From NCBI GenBank assembly GCA_030386875.1, contig CM059562.1, positions 61,068,201 to 61,132,200 of the forward strand: DNA of 64,000 bases. The letters are read 5' to 3'. Both the position numbers and the translations under genes were made by a program. The DNA comes from Morinoia aosen (taxonomy: Eukaryota > Arthropoda > Malacostraca > Amphipoda > Talitridae). The notes beneath the pieces were generated by a model. It did no database searches. It had not been told where the DNA came from and was given only the letters and a program-made list of their open reading frames with translations. Shown here one piece after another: positions 1-13,200 of this stretch; position 1 is the stretch's first letter; the number at the start of each line of letters is the position of its first letter.

Positions 1-774
1 GAGGAATCTTACGATTACCCACATACATTCATCACCCACAATAAATTGTTGTTTTTAATTTTGATGTAAGCCAATCCCAACTCCATATAATGACGATATC
101 AAACTGCCTAAAACGTCATGAAACTTCACACAAGTCAGAAAAACTCAGCACTAAACAAATATTGAGCACGTTTTACGAATCCTGTGTTAATTAGATACGG
201 CCAGAGCATCACTGAATTTTACTGCTAAATTAGCAAAGTTAGTTCTCGATCAAAAGAGAAAACAAAAATTCATTAAAATGAACGGAAGCCGACCAAAATT
301 CATTCATTGGTTCTAACCAATGAAGAATAATAATAAAGAACTTCTTAGAGAAATGTGACAGCAAAACCTGATTATAAAAGACAACTGAAAATACCGAACT
401 CGATAATTGTGATTTTTGTTCGATTATTACAATGAAAATTGGAAATACACCTCTATTAGCGACTTTTCAATTCATGGATTTTATAGCGTCATATTATAAA
501 AATACTCTTCTTGCCTTCTCTTACAACGTAACCAATCCAGTTTGATTTGAAGTGATTTAAAAATTTCAACCAATACTGACACTACTCTCGAAACACACTG
601 AGGCAGCTAATGCAAATAAAATGAGCGACGCACACTGAAGTTAATACTAAAACGGCTAAAATATTTTTGCTCTTGACCGTTATTCAGATAGTAACTCAAT
701 TTTGACCTCCATAATGTTACTTAGTTAATGATGCCGATGCCCGCACATCGGTGTATTCTTGTATGTAATACTTG

Positions 775-879
775 TCACGCAAAATGTCCACGGGAAAATA
801 AAACACAAGATGACAAAATTTGGCCACGGAATACACGAACTCGCAACGTTACTTGGGAATTCTTGCGGATCGATGATAC
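775..879 (-). CDS. Possible exon 30 or early terminator of MAM domain 9
   Basis: After a good TTTCTCAG acceptor the minus strand is open in the expected phase 0 for 34 codons: VSSIRKNSQVTLRVRVFRGQ, then Ile-Leu-Ser-Ser-Cys and a TGA stop at 775-777. The first 20 residues resemble the strand that should follow exon 29, but the Asp-Asp-Ile ending does not appear. Either a donor lies inside it (a GTGTTT occurs near 807), or it ends a shorter isoform, or it is chance. Confidence 0.3.
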   Translation of the reverse strand, partial: VSSIRKNSQVTLRVRVFRGQILSSCVLFSRGHFA

Positions 880-1104
880 CTGAGAAATATTTCTTCAAAA
901 TTAGTGTTTTACTACTGTAACTAATAACACAAAAATAATTTAGCACAGTGCAAGAGTACTCGTGAATATTTCCTTGCTAGGATCAGACGATGGGACCTTG
1001 TAATTGTTGCACGACGATTGATCAAGTATCAACCTGTCCATAAAGCAGCCATACGTGAAATACGTGAATTTGCTACGGTTTTACACTACAGTGATTTCAT
1101 TTAC

Positions 1105-1258
1105 TTGAAACAAGGATGATGAAGGAAGCAAGGACGCTTTTGCAGAATGCCATCCAGTATCGTAACGCGCGTCGTCGCGTATTTGGAGAAGTTCCCTCAT
1201 CTCAGCTGAGCTGTGGTCTTTTTGGTGGAGGTAGAGCATACACTCGTCGCAGCCATAC
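1105..1258 (-). CDS. Exon 29: MAM domain 9, later strands
   Basis: Follows GTCGCCAG. One base completes Met, then YGCDECMLYLHQKD, EMRELLQIRDDARYDTGW and SAKASLLPSSSLFQ. The two extra cysteines (GCDEC) are unusual at this place in a MAM domain. Ends in phase 0 at GTAAAT. The domain's terminal Asp-Asp-Ile/Cys segment is still to come. Confidence 0.85.
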
Positions 1259-4200
1259 CTGGCGACAACGATTTCGAATTTGTCAGTCATGGTGGCGTAA
1301 GAGGTTAGCTTTATTTAAAACATCCATACATGCGCTACTATAACTCGCGCTTCCAGGACAGATTCTACCTCAGTCATTAACTTCATAGGCGAAAGGATAT
1401 CAGCTTATTCATGTGTAATTTTAAGATATTTTAAAAACCAATGGTGGTACTTTTGTACCATCTATATTGGAAATATACTGTTTTTCTTTCATTTTTTCTT
1501 TTTTCTTTAAAGCATAATAGCTAATCTGTGCATTTTCACTGAAAACAATCAATGTCTAACGATTACCACGAGTTAGTGAGGAATATGTCGCGGACTTGTA
1601 ACACTGAACAGAAAATTCTGACTGAGGAATTCAAAGTCTTTACACAACTTAATCTTAGTCTCACCAGACTTAAATTGAAGAAATCTATTATAGCGTCAAG
1701 AAACTCACTCACGAGCGTATTGAGAACTCTGTTGTGTTAAAAACAATTATAATTGGTCAGCCAGTGCATCCTTTCTTACTGAGAACCATCTGAAAAGAGT
1801 GGAAGCAGGAAGGTGGACGAGGTATCTCTTTCCGCTTCGTCTAATAAATTTATTTGCAAAAGCTCATTAGATAAGGACTACCTAATAAATTTTCATAAGA
1901 GGGACAGCAGGGAAAGCACAAAAACTGAAAAAAACAAAGTGGGTACGAAATAGAGAAGTCGCGAAGGCCTATCAATGAGAGAGACAATCTAGTTGAACTT
2001 CCCCTGGGAGCACCAGTTCCGTGGCGTATCATGACAAACCCAGCTTACCTAAGCCTTTTGCCCACTTAATGCTCCCTCAGTTAAAATACTGGAAATCAAT
2101 GCATGGAGTACTATTTACGCATAGAGTACGAAAGTGAAATCAAGCGTGAACGAACGCTTTTGTTCAGATCAAAAGTCCCCTATCAATTGGTACGGCCTCA
2201 TGGCAAAGAGGAAGAGGCAACGTAAGACCTAAAAAGAGAATAAGGTGAAGTGAGAAAAAGGAAGCAAGGAAACTGAGACTCTTCTTCTTTCAGCTTGAGG
2301 CACTCGTGGTAGAAATCGATTGCATAATAAGCCGGCTTATTTTGAAAGTAAGAAAAGAGAAAAATGGATTTCTATTTACGAAAGACTCCCATAAAACATG
2401 ACTGACATTGTTGTCGAGACCGAGTGGACCAACAAAAATACCTAATTTTTGGAAATCATCAGGCCATGTAGGGTGAGCCACACTAGCATACTATAGCTCA
2501 CCTAACAACTGTGAATTCCCGGATTTGAATTTTCTACCATTCGAACCCTGAACTCATAAGCGTGATAAAAGTTTTTCCTTGAGCTCCTTCGAAACTTCAG
2601 AAGATTTCAGATGTCGTTAGTAGCTGAGGAAGAAATGAAGATAGACAACAATTCTTCACGCATTGTTTTTACATGCAGACTACGGCAGTCGCCTAGGATT
2701 CACAAAAGTAATAAGCGTTGAAAAACAATGCTCGTCTATGCACATTTCGAGGCACCAAGTTATCATGGAGTCATGTATTCATATTAGAAATTTCACTCAC
2801 AAGCACATGATACGAAACAATACGCCGCGTTCAAATGACGGATCTGATATACTAGCGCCCCCTCAAAAAGTACAAACATTAGTTTTCTCAAGGACTATGT
2901 AAGTCAGAAAATTGATTGTAGTTTTAGGAAAACTACATTAACTTCGGCAGGAGATGATCAGCGTAATAACACGGAAGCTAATAAATGCGTTGGTTTTACC
3001 CGATATAACTGAGAACGAAACTTGAAACGGTACTCACATATGATACCAGAAGGATACGCAAAGAACAGTCTCCCCTAGTGCAGGCATCAGCGGCGAGTAC
3101 AGAAGATCGTGGTTGATTTCGTTGTTTTTGAAGGTTTGCCGGGCAGCAGCGAAAACGAAGCTTCCCTAGTGTAGGAGGATAGTATAAATGAACTGAATAA
3201 AGAACCCACATCATTCGAGAAATTTCAACGAATCTATCTAAAAACACTGACAGCAGGATTAAGATAAGATAAGACGCACACAATACGCGATAAAAATTGA
3301 CTCCTAAACACTTCAATGTAAAATCTGATGAATAAATTTCAAAGGAAAGAAAAAAGAAAAGCAGTATATTTTCAATAAAGATGATAGAAATAGCTCATCA
3401 TTGGTTTCTAAATCAGAGAACTATTTGAACCATCTCAACCAGAAGAGAACCATTAGACTTGATGCTATTGAGTGCAAAGTCTCTGTGTTCGATAAAAAAA
3501 TCTTACCACAGAGCATTGAGAAAGGAAAATTATGCTCGATGTAAATTTTGCAGTCAATTATCTTAATGAATGACCATCCTCGACAGCAGGTTAGATCTTA
3601 GAAAAACCAGTACACCAGGGGGATTTAAAGCAGTACGGTCAGCTATGATACAAGACCTTATCATCTCAAATGGGATTGCAGTAAAATTTCGATGAAAAAT
3701 AGGATAAGCCACAATCATGAACTGATTTCAGCTTGTAAGATAAACTTTGATTGATTTTAATTCATGATCAATTGATGCTCTTTCCTTGAAATTGAATTGC
3801 GGATTTTTAATTCGTAAAGCTCACTACCAAGCACGAACTTTACATACGAGTTCCCTCTAGCTCATAGGTAAGCGCTGTGTTAGCCCTTGAAAGTACGATT
3901 ATATTGAAGGGAAAGTGTCGTAGGGACTTAAAACGTTTTAAATACTTCTGTCAAAACGTAGAGCAAAATCGGATTTAGTAATCGTTCCGACTGCGCAAAA
4001 AGTTTAATGAACTTCATAACATCTTCACTTGAAAGGGTTAAGTTACCAGGACCAAATTAGTTACGTAGGAGTGATCGGTCGTGAGGTGAATAGACAGTCA
4101 GTGAGTCGAATAAGTTTCACGCTAGTAGTTAGAAACATTGAAACATCGGTTTGTGCTGACTAGTTTTTGAGAAGCGAGTGTGAGCCAGCGACTCTTGGAC

Positions 4201-7200
4201 AGAGGTTAATGAAATTATATTCATTCTGTAATGCAGAGCTCTCTTTGCTTCGAAAGCGGCTTTGCTTCGCTTCAGGGCATGTGTTTTATCCTTCGAGTTT
4301 CCACACATGACAAATAAAATTTTAGAGTGTTTTGTTTTCCCTTCTTCAGCAATCAGAAATAAAAAAATTAAGAGCCTTGAAATTGTAAGACGACACGATA
4401 CGGTGTCTGGGTTTTGAAAGAGGTATAAGATTTCACACTGCCCAAACGTAGTTAACGACTAAGTGCTAACGTCCAGCTATCTGTTGTAGAATATCTGAGG
4501 AAATCAAATATCTTAATTAAACAAAAACTGTCAAAGAGAATCAGATTCATTTGAGCCTCTCAAAATCCCTGTCTTCTAGTAATATCATGCGACTTTATGT
4601 CAATTACAATTACAGTTCATACATTAGCGATACAACAAGTCCACGGTTTATAAAAATAATTTTAAAATGACGGAAAAACCCGAGCAGCCAAAATGAATAT
4701 TTCTCACCACCAACAGCCCCGTTAGCGTCCGAAATCATAATGCATCCATTTGATCTTTTCTAAAAATAAACTACTGCACTGATAATGTCTGCGCTGTTAT
4801 TTGTTCATTGTCATATCGTTACCACGCATTTACGAAGAACAAAATTAAAATGGTCAGTATGCTTAGATTTGGATTTCTTAGCGTCATTCTAATGTGTCGA
4901 TGATGTGTAGAATGCTTGAACAGCTTTTGAAGTTGTAGGAATGAATCTGCAGGATGACTCATATGTTTTTTTGACAAACCATTGATGCGCAAAGTTAAAA
5001 ACAAGAAAAGAAATTAAATATGAAACGGATTATGGACAAATATTTGATCAATTTAGTCAAGAAGATAAATTTTTATCCTCTTTGAAATGACTAGATGGAA
5101 TCTTTCAAGCACGGTGGGTGTCATTAGGACCAAATGAAACAACAGCACCTGAAAACTGCAATAGCGAGAAAAAACTTTTTTCCTTCTTGTTTATAAGTCT
5201 ATCTTTCGATAGGATACTCACTTTACCTTTACGAATATAAAGAATTCATGGAATCGAGGATGTCGTTGCCTTAATTTTGTTATACATAAACATTAAACAT
5301 ACTTCTTGATTTCGAAGGGTATGGTCGGCGACAGGCCTCGTCCACAGGGACACCTGCGTGCGTGCGGCCCGCTGCCACATGTACCCGGGCTCCAGGACGT
5401 CTCCTGTCCACCCGCACCAGGGCTCCTCCCACGTACAAGACAATTCACTCCAGCACGGGCCTGGCAGTCACATATTCGTATTGATAAGGAACACGTAACG
5501 GGGAACTTATGCAATTATTCATCGTCACATAATATAGTCCGGCGTTGTTTAAAATTCCCTCCTTGATCGCGCTGTCTACCCACAATTAATGAATGTCATT
5601 TGCAACGGATATAAATAGAATGTTGAGGAGAACACACTACCAGTTAATTGTATTTCAATGAGTTTCTTTGCCAAGGTGGCAGTGTGTTTCGGCCTTGAAT
5701 ATGCCATTGGAATAAGGGCAAGTGTTCAATATGTCATAAAGGTGGAGTCCCAGCTGTATAACAACGTGACATTGAAACAAATTATGCGTGTATTACAGTA
5801 AAAGCTTCGACTCTGACGACACGTTGGGTTATGGCAGCCAAGTCAATTATTTGGATGTAGAGCTTCAGTGGGTCTTAAAAATGGGTTGATAGATCGCAAA
5901 ATATTGTTACGTACATAACGGCTTAACTGGAAGGTGTTCAAAAATGGGTCAAATAAATCACATGTTCCACAGCACGTTTTTGAAGACGTGTTTCGCTGAC
6001 TCGTAAACACCTCAGAAATTTAGAAACTGCTGTGAACAACTTCTAACAAAATTATGTTTCGTGGGTGAAATATCAATTTGACAAAGTGAAAAAGTATTTT
6101 AATTAGCGATAGAATTTTTAGTTTTAAGACAACATGGGGGAGCGTTGTCAGCTTGTTTTTTCTTGTGAACTTCGTGAAAAAATCAATTAAGATGAATCAA
6201 GCACATACTTTGTTGATTTTTAACCAACCTCAATGAAACATCACGCATTTCTCATTCTGGGCTCTGTAAATTGGATAAAGTAACTGAACGATCACGACAT
6301 ACACTAACATGTTTTCATGATGTTTATGTGTCCGACATCTTAAGGAACATCTTTCATAATTTTAACTCGCTCCCACCAAAAAATAATTCAGAGTGATTTT
6401 AAAAATTAATCATGTTTTAATGCTGCCAATCAGCAAATTTGCGCTTGTATATAAATTTGGCGTTTGGCGTACTTTGAGTAACTGGGCAACCGCACCTTCT
6501 GTGAGCCTGATCTCGTCGAGCCCCACGGCTGCAAAAGGCTGGCTGTGCTCGCTCAGGACACCCTCGAACACCAGGCGAACCGCTGACGCAGATTCCAAGA
6601 CCGCAATCTGCGTCGTCCGCAATGCAGTGACGTAGAGTCACATTAGATAAGATGCTCCTAGTAATGATGGTAGGAACTTCGGATATCGCTTCTTAAATTA
6701 TGTAGCAAGGCTTGAGATAAAATTATTCGCCGACTGGAGGATTTGTAAATTAATAATTAATGTATGAAATTGGGATGCATTGTAATGAAATCGAATGTTT
6801 TACCAATATAAATGCAGAACAAGTTCAAGTTTCAAAAGTTCAAATTCTTCAAGTCTCGTATAACATGTATAAATGATTAGGTTCAATGGTGTACAGATGA
6901 TAGAAAAACGAAACTATGTGACAATTGAAAGTACAGTTTCTGCATCTGAACTGTTAACATCAACTACAGCAGTGAAACAAATAGCTCTCTAGAATTTAAA
7001 TTTGCTTAAATTTTCATATGTGACTGAGCAATAATAAATGTTTTTGAAAAATTTCATTTCTTACAGACATTTTTCATTTTTCTTTATAGAGCACAAAGAG
7101 ATTCCAAAAATGTTATGCCAAGAGACATTTTTTCACGCTTTGTTTCCACATTTTAAACCAAAACATTTTACTGGCATCACTATTCGCCCTTCATTTATTC

Positions 7201-10200
7201 GTAACAAATTATAAGCAGTACAACAGTGATTATGTTAACTCCATAAGTAGTAGGTGTAACGCAAAAATACTTTGATTCAAATTCGTATTTAACCCAAAAT
7301 GAGAAAGTAATGGTGACAGTCTAATTTACGAACTCACGCGCGTATTTCGTCAAAGTGTAATTTCCATCTGCTTTTCTTTTCGTGAAATTTATTGATGAAC
7401 AAGTTATCGAACAAACGTCTGTGATTTAAGGAAGAATTAATTTTACCATTCCTAAATCGTCATACAAAAACAATTGAATGTTTACCTTCAAACAGTATCC
7501 AAACAATAATTTCTCAACTAGTGCACCATGGCACAGTGGGCATTTTCAGTAGCGTCATCGTACGTATTGACAGCAGTTGAGCTTATCCAGACCACTGTCT
7601 TCACGAAATAATTCACACGACTTTCCTCAACAGAGCGTAGTTGTGAGGTATATAGGCTCTTAATCCTAAGTTTGGAAGTATTTGAAAAACTGAAAGATAC
7701 TTCTTCACATTAATAAGCTTTAACAGTTTCTAAACTGAAGTTTGTTCATTGCTGAGGATAAAGGATGAAGAAGACAAACAATTGCTGTCTAATAAGTTAA
7801 ATTAAAAAATTACGCTTTAAATCCCTGAGTTCTTTGCCAACTGATGATAACTGTAAGACTAGCTAAATTAAAAGTATAAAAACTCTGCAGGGAAGTTGAA
7901 GGTAATAATATAAGGACTAAGTTATGATAAATTCCTCTATTTTTACTAAAAATCCTCATCATTCTTTGCATCCTGCTTGAATGGAGGCTTTTTAATATAG
8001 ATATGGAGGGATTACTCCAAACCGTGAAAATAGCTTGACATTTCGCAACAAATAGTACATTTCAGGAAACATTTCTCCACATCCATCCTTAAGCGTTCTC
8101 TTTCGGATTCTAATTTGGAGAGCATTATAGCGAGAGAAAGTCTCGGACAGGCAGGCATTGCGGAATTCTGCCTTTCCTGTTTACAGAAACGCCCATCAAA
8201 ATACGAATAAAGGTTCTTCGATGTAGTGAATACTATTTTTGCATGTCAACGTATCAGGAGCCGATTTACGTCCCAGCACAACAAGAAGTTCCATTGCATT
8301 TTCTGGAGGAAAAGCCACCTCCTCCATGACGGGTTCTATGCTATTGTGGCGCTTAAGGAAATATTTCAGGGAGGAACTTTTTGTTGGCCTGGTAGCGTTG
8401 GACACCGTTATCACCGTTTTGATTAATTTTTTTGTATCAGAGATCAAAACTCACTTCCAATTCTTATCGTTCATCGTTTGATGCTCCATGGTAAAATCTA
8501 AACTCTTTACTTGTGACGTGGATGCAGACGAGGTGACAGTGGACGTATTTTAAACTTCAAATCTTATCACTTCATGTGTTGTTGAATAGATGGATAATTG
8601 AACTGAAATCGGCATAAGTGAGAGCCTTAATCTGTCTCGAAAATCATCCCTTTGCTTAACAGGCAACTCTACGTATTCTTCTACTCAAAAGTAGGTATTT
8701 ATTTTGGTTTACCTTTATACTCGTATTTTACTGCTCCATAACTCTCCCGCTACTTCAGGAAGTAGCCAACTCATTTTTTACTGCGTTTAAACTCTGCTAT
8801 AATTTCACGCTGTAGCAAATTTAACTTATGTAGCTTAACGATCTGAACAAGTTTAAAGGATAGTTCGCTGACTTTGAACATAGATTTTATAAAATTCCCT
8901 ACATTTAAACTTTTGTGCGACCTGGTCGCAAATTTTTGCTCAACTGGCAAGCAGCTCAATTACTCAAAACATTATGTTCCTATTAAATGGGATTATAAGA
9001 AAATTGTTAGTCTTTTCTATCCTATATCTCCACTAATAAGCAAATTTTTGATTAAAAAAATAAATCGATTCAAAAAGTACTTTTTCAGTTTTAAATTGGC
9101 CCTAAACTTACGATCAAGAGTGTATAGATGTATACTAGGGTACAGAAAGCATAATGCATAAAGCTTTACGTTAATTATTCATAGGAAATGGCAAGTGCTG
9201 CGAGATAATCAGAATGGATTAGGCTTTACAATTGATTAACAAGTAATTTAAGGTAGAATGAATAAGATCCTAAGTCTCTAAGGAAGGAATTGAAATATAC
9301 GAAGAAAACTGGAAGTGTGTGGCAGTACTGCATTTTGCACTGCGTCACTTTTTGCTTTGGATTCTTTTCAAAATCATTAACATTGTTGCTCAAGTCACGT
9401 TCTGTGAGTTAGCATGATCCCACTGATAGCTAATTTCAGACATGACAATTACAGCTCAACAGCGCGCTCGCCAAAATCTCACATGATGAATCTTCCATTC
9501 TACGCCCTGGTCGGAGTCGACGAGCCTAAGGAGGCGACGGCGCGAGGTTGCCGCTTCCTCCTGCCACACGGAGATGCTGCCCGGTACGCCAGCTATGCCG
9601 TGCAACAGCACAGCCACAGACAGGCACTGAGGCTGCGTGATGTTCATGTACGGTGTGTACAGGCGGGCTCTCGAACCCTGAATTTTTTTTAAAAACGACA
9701 GTCATAAGGTTGTTGATTGGTAGTCTTTTCATTGTATTAAGAAATCAAAGACTCTCTTACCACCTCAAAGGCAATCTCAAGAAGTTGGATTAAGGGACTA
9801 TTCATTATAGATAGTAAAACTCGGTAATAAGTGTACAAAAAGTCTTCAAACACAGGAAAATATGTGTGCATACGAACAGTTGATTAGAAAAAAGAAGAAG
9901 AAAAAAGAATAGAGAGATTGCGAAGGTGATGTGAAAACTGAAAGAAGCAAAGTCAGCACGAAATGTAGAAGTCCTATCGCTGAAGTAACCTAACAGTACA
10001 TATATCTTCCTGGGCGCCGGTTCTTATAGTTTAGGATAGACGAACCTATCGAACCTAAACCTCTTACCTATCCTATGCTCCCTGAAGAGTGACGGGTCTA
10101 TAGCATCACTCCAAATGTGCAAGACTCAACCTCGCCACGAAAATTAGTAGTCGATCTAAGGACTCTGCAAAAAGACTTGGTTCTACATAAACGTACCCTT

Positions 10201-13200
10201 TTGGAAAACTTAATTGCATGCGATGCAAGAAGCTTTGAAATCACTATAGAAATTTAACTAGGAATATCAGATAGACAATAGCATACATTTATAAAAATCA
10301 AAAACCCACTCTTACTCAGATGATATGTAACATAACAATGCTCTGAATGGCAAAAAAATTATCAATTTTGCGGGGAAGTTATCAAAATTATGTTTCTAGA
10401 AACCTTGCAACTATTTCATCTTTGAGAAGCGAAGTGAAAAGTATTGTCAACAGATTCACTAAACGTATGGTCTAAATGTATTCATTATATAGTATTCACT
10501 AAGCTATTTACTTACCCATTCACTAAAAGAATTCAATAAATGTGTTCTCTATATATATATATATATATTCGTAAAATGTTTCCTAAAACTACAAATACAA
10601 AGAGGCATTTTGCACGCTGCGAAAATGAGAGCGGATTGACTAGTGAACAAAACTGAAGACAATAAATGTATAATTTCATTTTAGAATTTCAGCTTACGAT
10701 TCCTCACAGGTATTGTTTCGTTATAATTTCCACAGAGTCTACTTTCGCCGATGCTTTAACCGGCCAAGTGGGTCTATTCCCACGGATAACACGAATGTTT
10801 TGAAGCGTGGAACAACAATTGCTTCCATCTTTTGAATGTTATAGGCGCATTGGAGACGCAACAATAATTCTCAACGTCGCGACGAAAGAGTGAGAACGCT
10901 AACGCTGTCTAGTGAGAAATATCGCAAATTCTTCACTTGAATTTAAAATCAGAGTAAAATCTGCATTGGGAAAAAATTCTATAATATACGTAGGGAATTT
11001 CAATGGGATTCAAAATTTTTAAAGGAAGCAATTGAACAAAAAACAGAACGCTTAGATAAAAGAAAAGCCTCCAGTTTTAAACGTATTTGAATGAAAAATC
11101 AAAATCAAATAATTTGTACACGACTTGTTCCCTAATTATGAGCATGGAACATTATTCTAGGACATTTCAATAACAGTGAATTGCATTACGCATTTTAAAA
11201 CTATTTAAGCAAGGTTTTTCCCAATCGTACTCTAGTTTTGTGCAGTTTTCAAGATGCAGTTCTTAGAGACGCAAAAATATACTAAACTGCCTAACCAGTT
11301 TAAGAATTATTGTTTTTTTTATTTACGCTGCAACGTTTTTCTACACTCCCATGCTACGGTACGAGGTGAAATACTTTCAACTGGTATTTGAAAAACCAAT
11401 CCACTCACCGGGGATGCTTTGGTGTCCAAGTATATAAAGTAGTCGTGGCGGACAGACTGAACAGCAAGGAATACATCGCCCATCCCGGTGCCGTCATGCC
11501 ACTGCCAATCGATGTCATCGTCGTCAGCTTGCACGAAGCTGCAGAAACCTTCGTAGAAGTGGCAAGCATCTGTTGCCTCCTGGCAAGGCCCCTCGTCGAT
11601 CTGCAGCAGTTGAAACGAAAAATACTCTAAGGTTCCCTAACCATTTCGGATGTTCGACAGGGCTTATTTCTGCTCGTAGATCTAACATGAATATAGAAAC
11701 GTAAAGGTTAAGGTTGTCGAATTAATTGACAGGTATCTTCTCTCACTCAACTGGCAGAGTGAAGTAAATTAAGTGTTACGCTAAAGCCCTCGGTAGTATT
11801 TCTGAACACCGCATGTTATAGACAAATATTTCTTAATAATTCTAAGTAACTATTTTTCAGCAGTCAAATATCACAGTGGGGCTTGCTACTTAATTTACAT
11901 TGCTGTGTCACGTTACATCTTATACAGTGAATCGAAAAGCCTTCCAATACAGATCAAAATATAGAAATATAAAGATGAAGATAAAAGGATTAATAAAGAT
12001 CAAAACATAATGAAAATGGAAGATGAAAAGGTTGGAATTGAAAATATTTTTTGTTTTTGTTTTTCAGTAACATGTGAGAATAAGTTCAGATGAGTTTGAA
12101 ATTATATATACCGTCACTCTTAATTTCCCTTCGATAAGAGAGTACTCATTTTATTTTTGATGTTAGGCATTTGTTTACTGTGTTGTAACAGGAAGAATGT
12201 GAACTCATTCACTCCGTGTATTTGAGTTTCAGAAATAGTTTTTTAAAGCAAATTCACAGCGTAATTATCTAGATGTTATAATTTCCGACCAGAAAAGTGA
12301 CTCGTTCGCCAAAACGACATCTTTCCATGAACGCTGTAAATTGTGGGTTCGTTCTACCCTGCCATTCGTAATTAAAGAAAGATGCTTTCCGTGTAAACAG
12401 AGTTAAGTTGGCGGAAAGATCTACACTAAGATCTCTGCGGTGAAAAATGAGCTCATTTGCCGAGTATAATTTCTAAACATTTCATCATGTGGTAGTGAGC
12501 TGTGGTGAATGGTGAATTAATCAAAGGTTATGTCGTCAAGTTATGTCGTCTCATACGCTGAACACTCGTAGGAGCGAACTCGCAAAAGCTTTAAGGAGAT
12601 GAAGAAACTGTGCAATAACGCCTAGCAGTGTTTGAAAAGAGTGTGGATACCCACCCGAAAATTATCGATGGATGCGTCGCCATCGGTTGTGCTGGTGATG
12701 ATGGCAATGGCGTCCAAATTAAACATGTCTTCGAAGTTCATTCCCTTCAGCGTTCGCGACTCGGAGATCCACTCGTCGGCTTGCGGCGCAACTCGGCGAT
12801 ATATTTGCACTAAATCCTCGCCGCTCTCACCTCCCTAGAATACACATGCATCACAAATGAAAATTAGAGGTAATTAAAACCTCGCGTTAAACTAGGTTTT
12901 AAAATCTAAGATTGATTAGTTTGAATTTCATTCAGAATGTTACTAAAATATGTCACTATTTATCGCCTAAAATTGAAAAGGAGTTATCCGTTAGAATGGG
13001 TAGTGAATAGCCAATACAAGTTCGGAAAATAACTCCAAACGCGACCTAGCTTTGGCTCTCGATGGCAATTCAGTTGATATGGGCACCGTGCAAAGTACAT
13101 TCTTAATCTGCGACACGTCCATCAACACACTCAGTGCTACATCAACGATCTTTAAGACCATTCGAGTATACAACTCGTAAAACAAAATCTGCAACCAGCA

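Larger units (their letters stand above)
880..5302 (-). other. Introns 27-29: content
   Basis: The spaces between exons 27, 28, 29 and the possible exon 30 (3166-5302, 1259-3037, 880-1104) hold AT-rich non-coding sequence. The only structured items I see are the purine-rich repeat copies at 1885-2085 and 2200-2290. Confidence 0.6.

Noticed and set aside
2290..2481. Minus-strand open frame as a MAM exon
   Set aside because: It lies between exons 28 and 29 but has no MAM signature, and those two exons already join in frame with Met at the junction.
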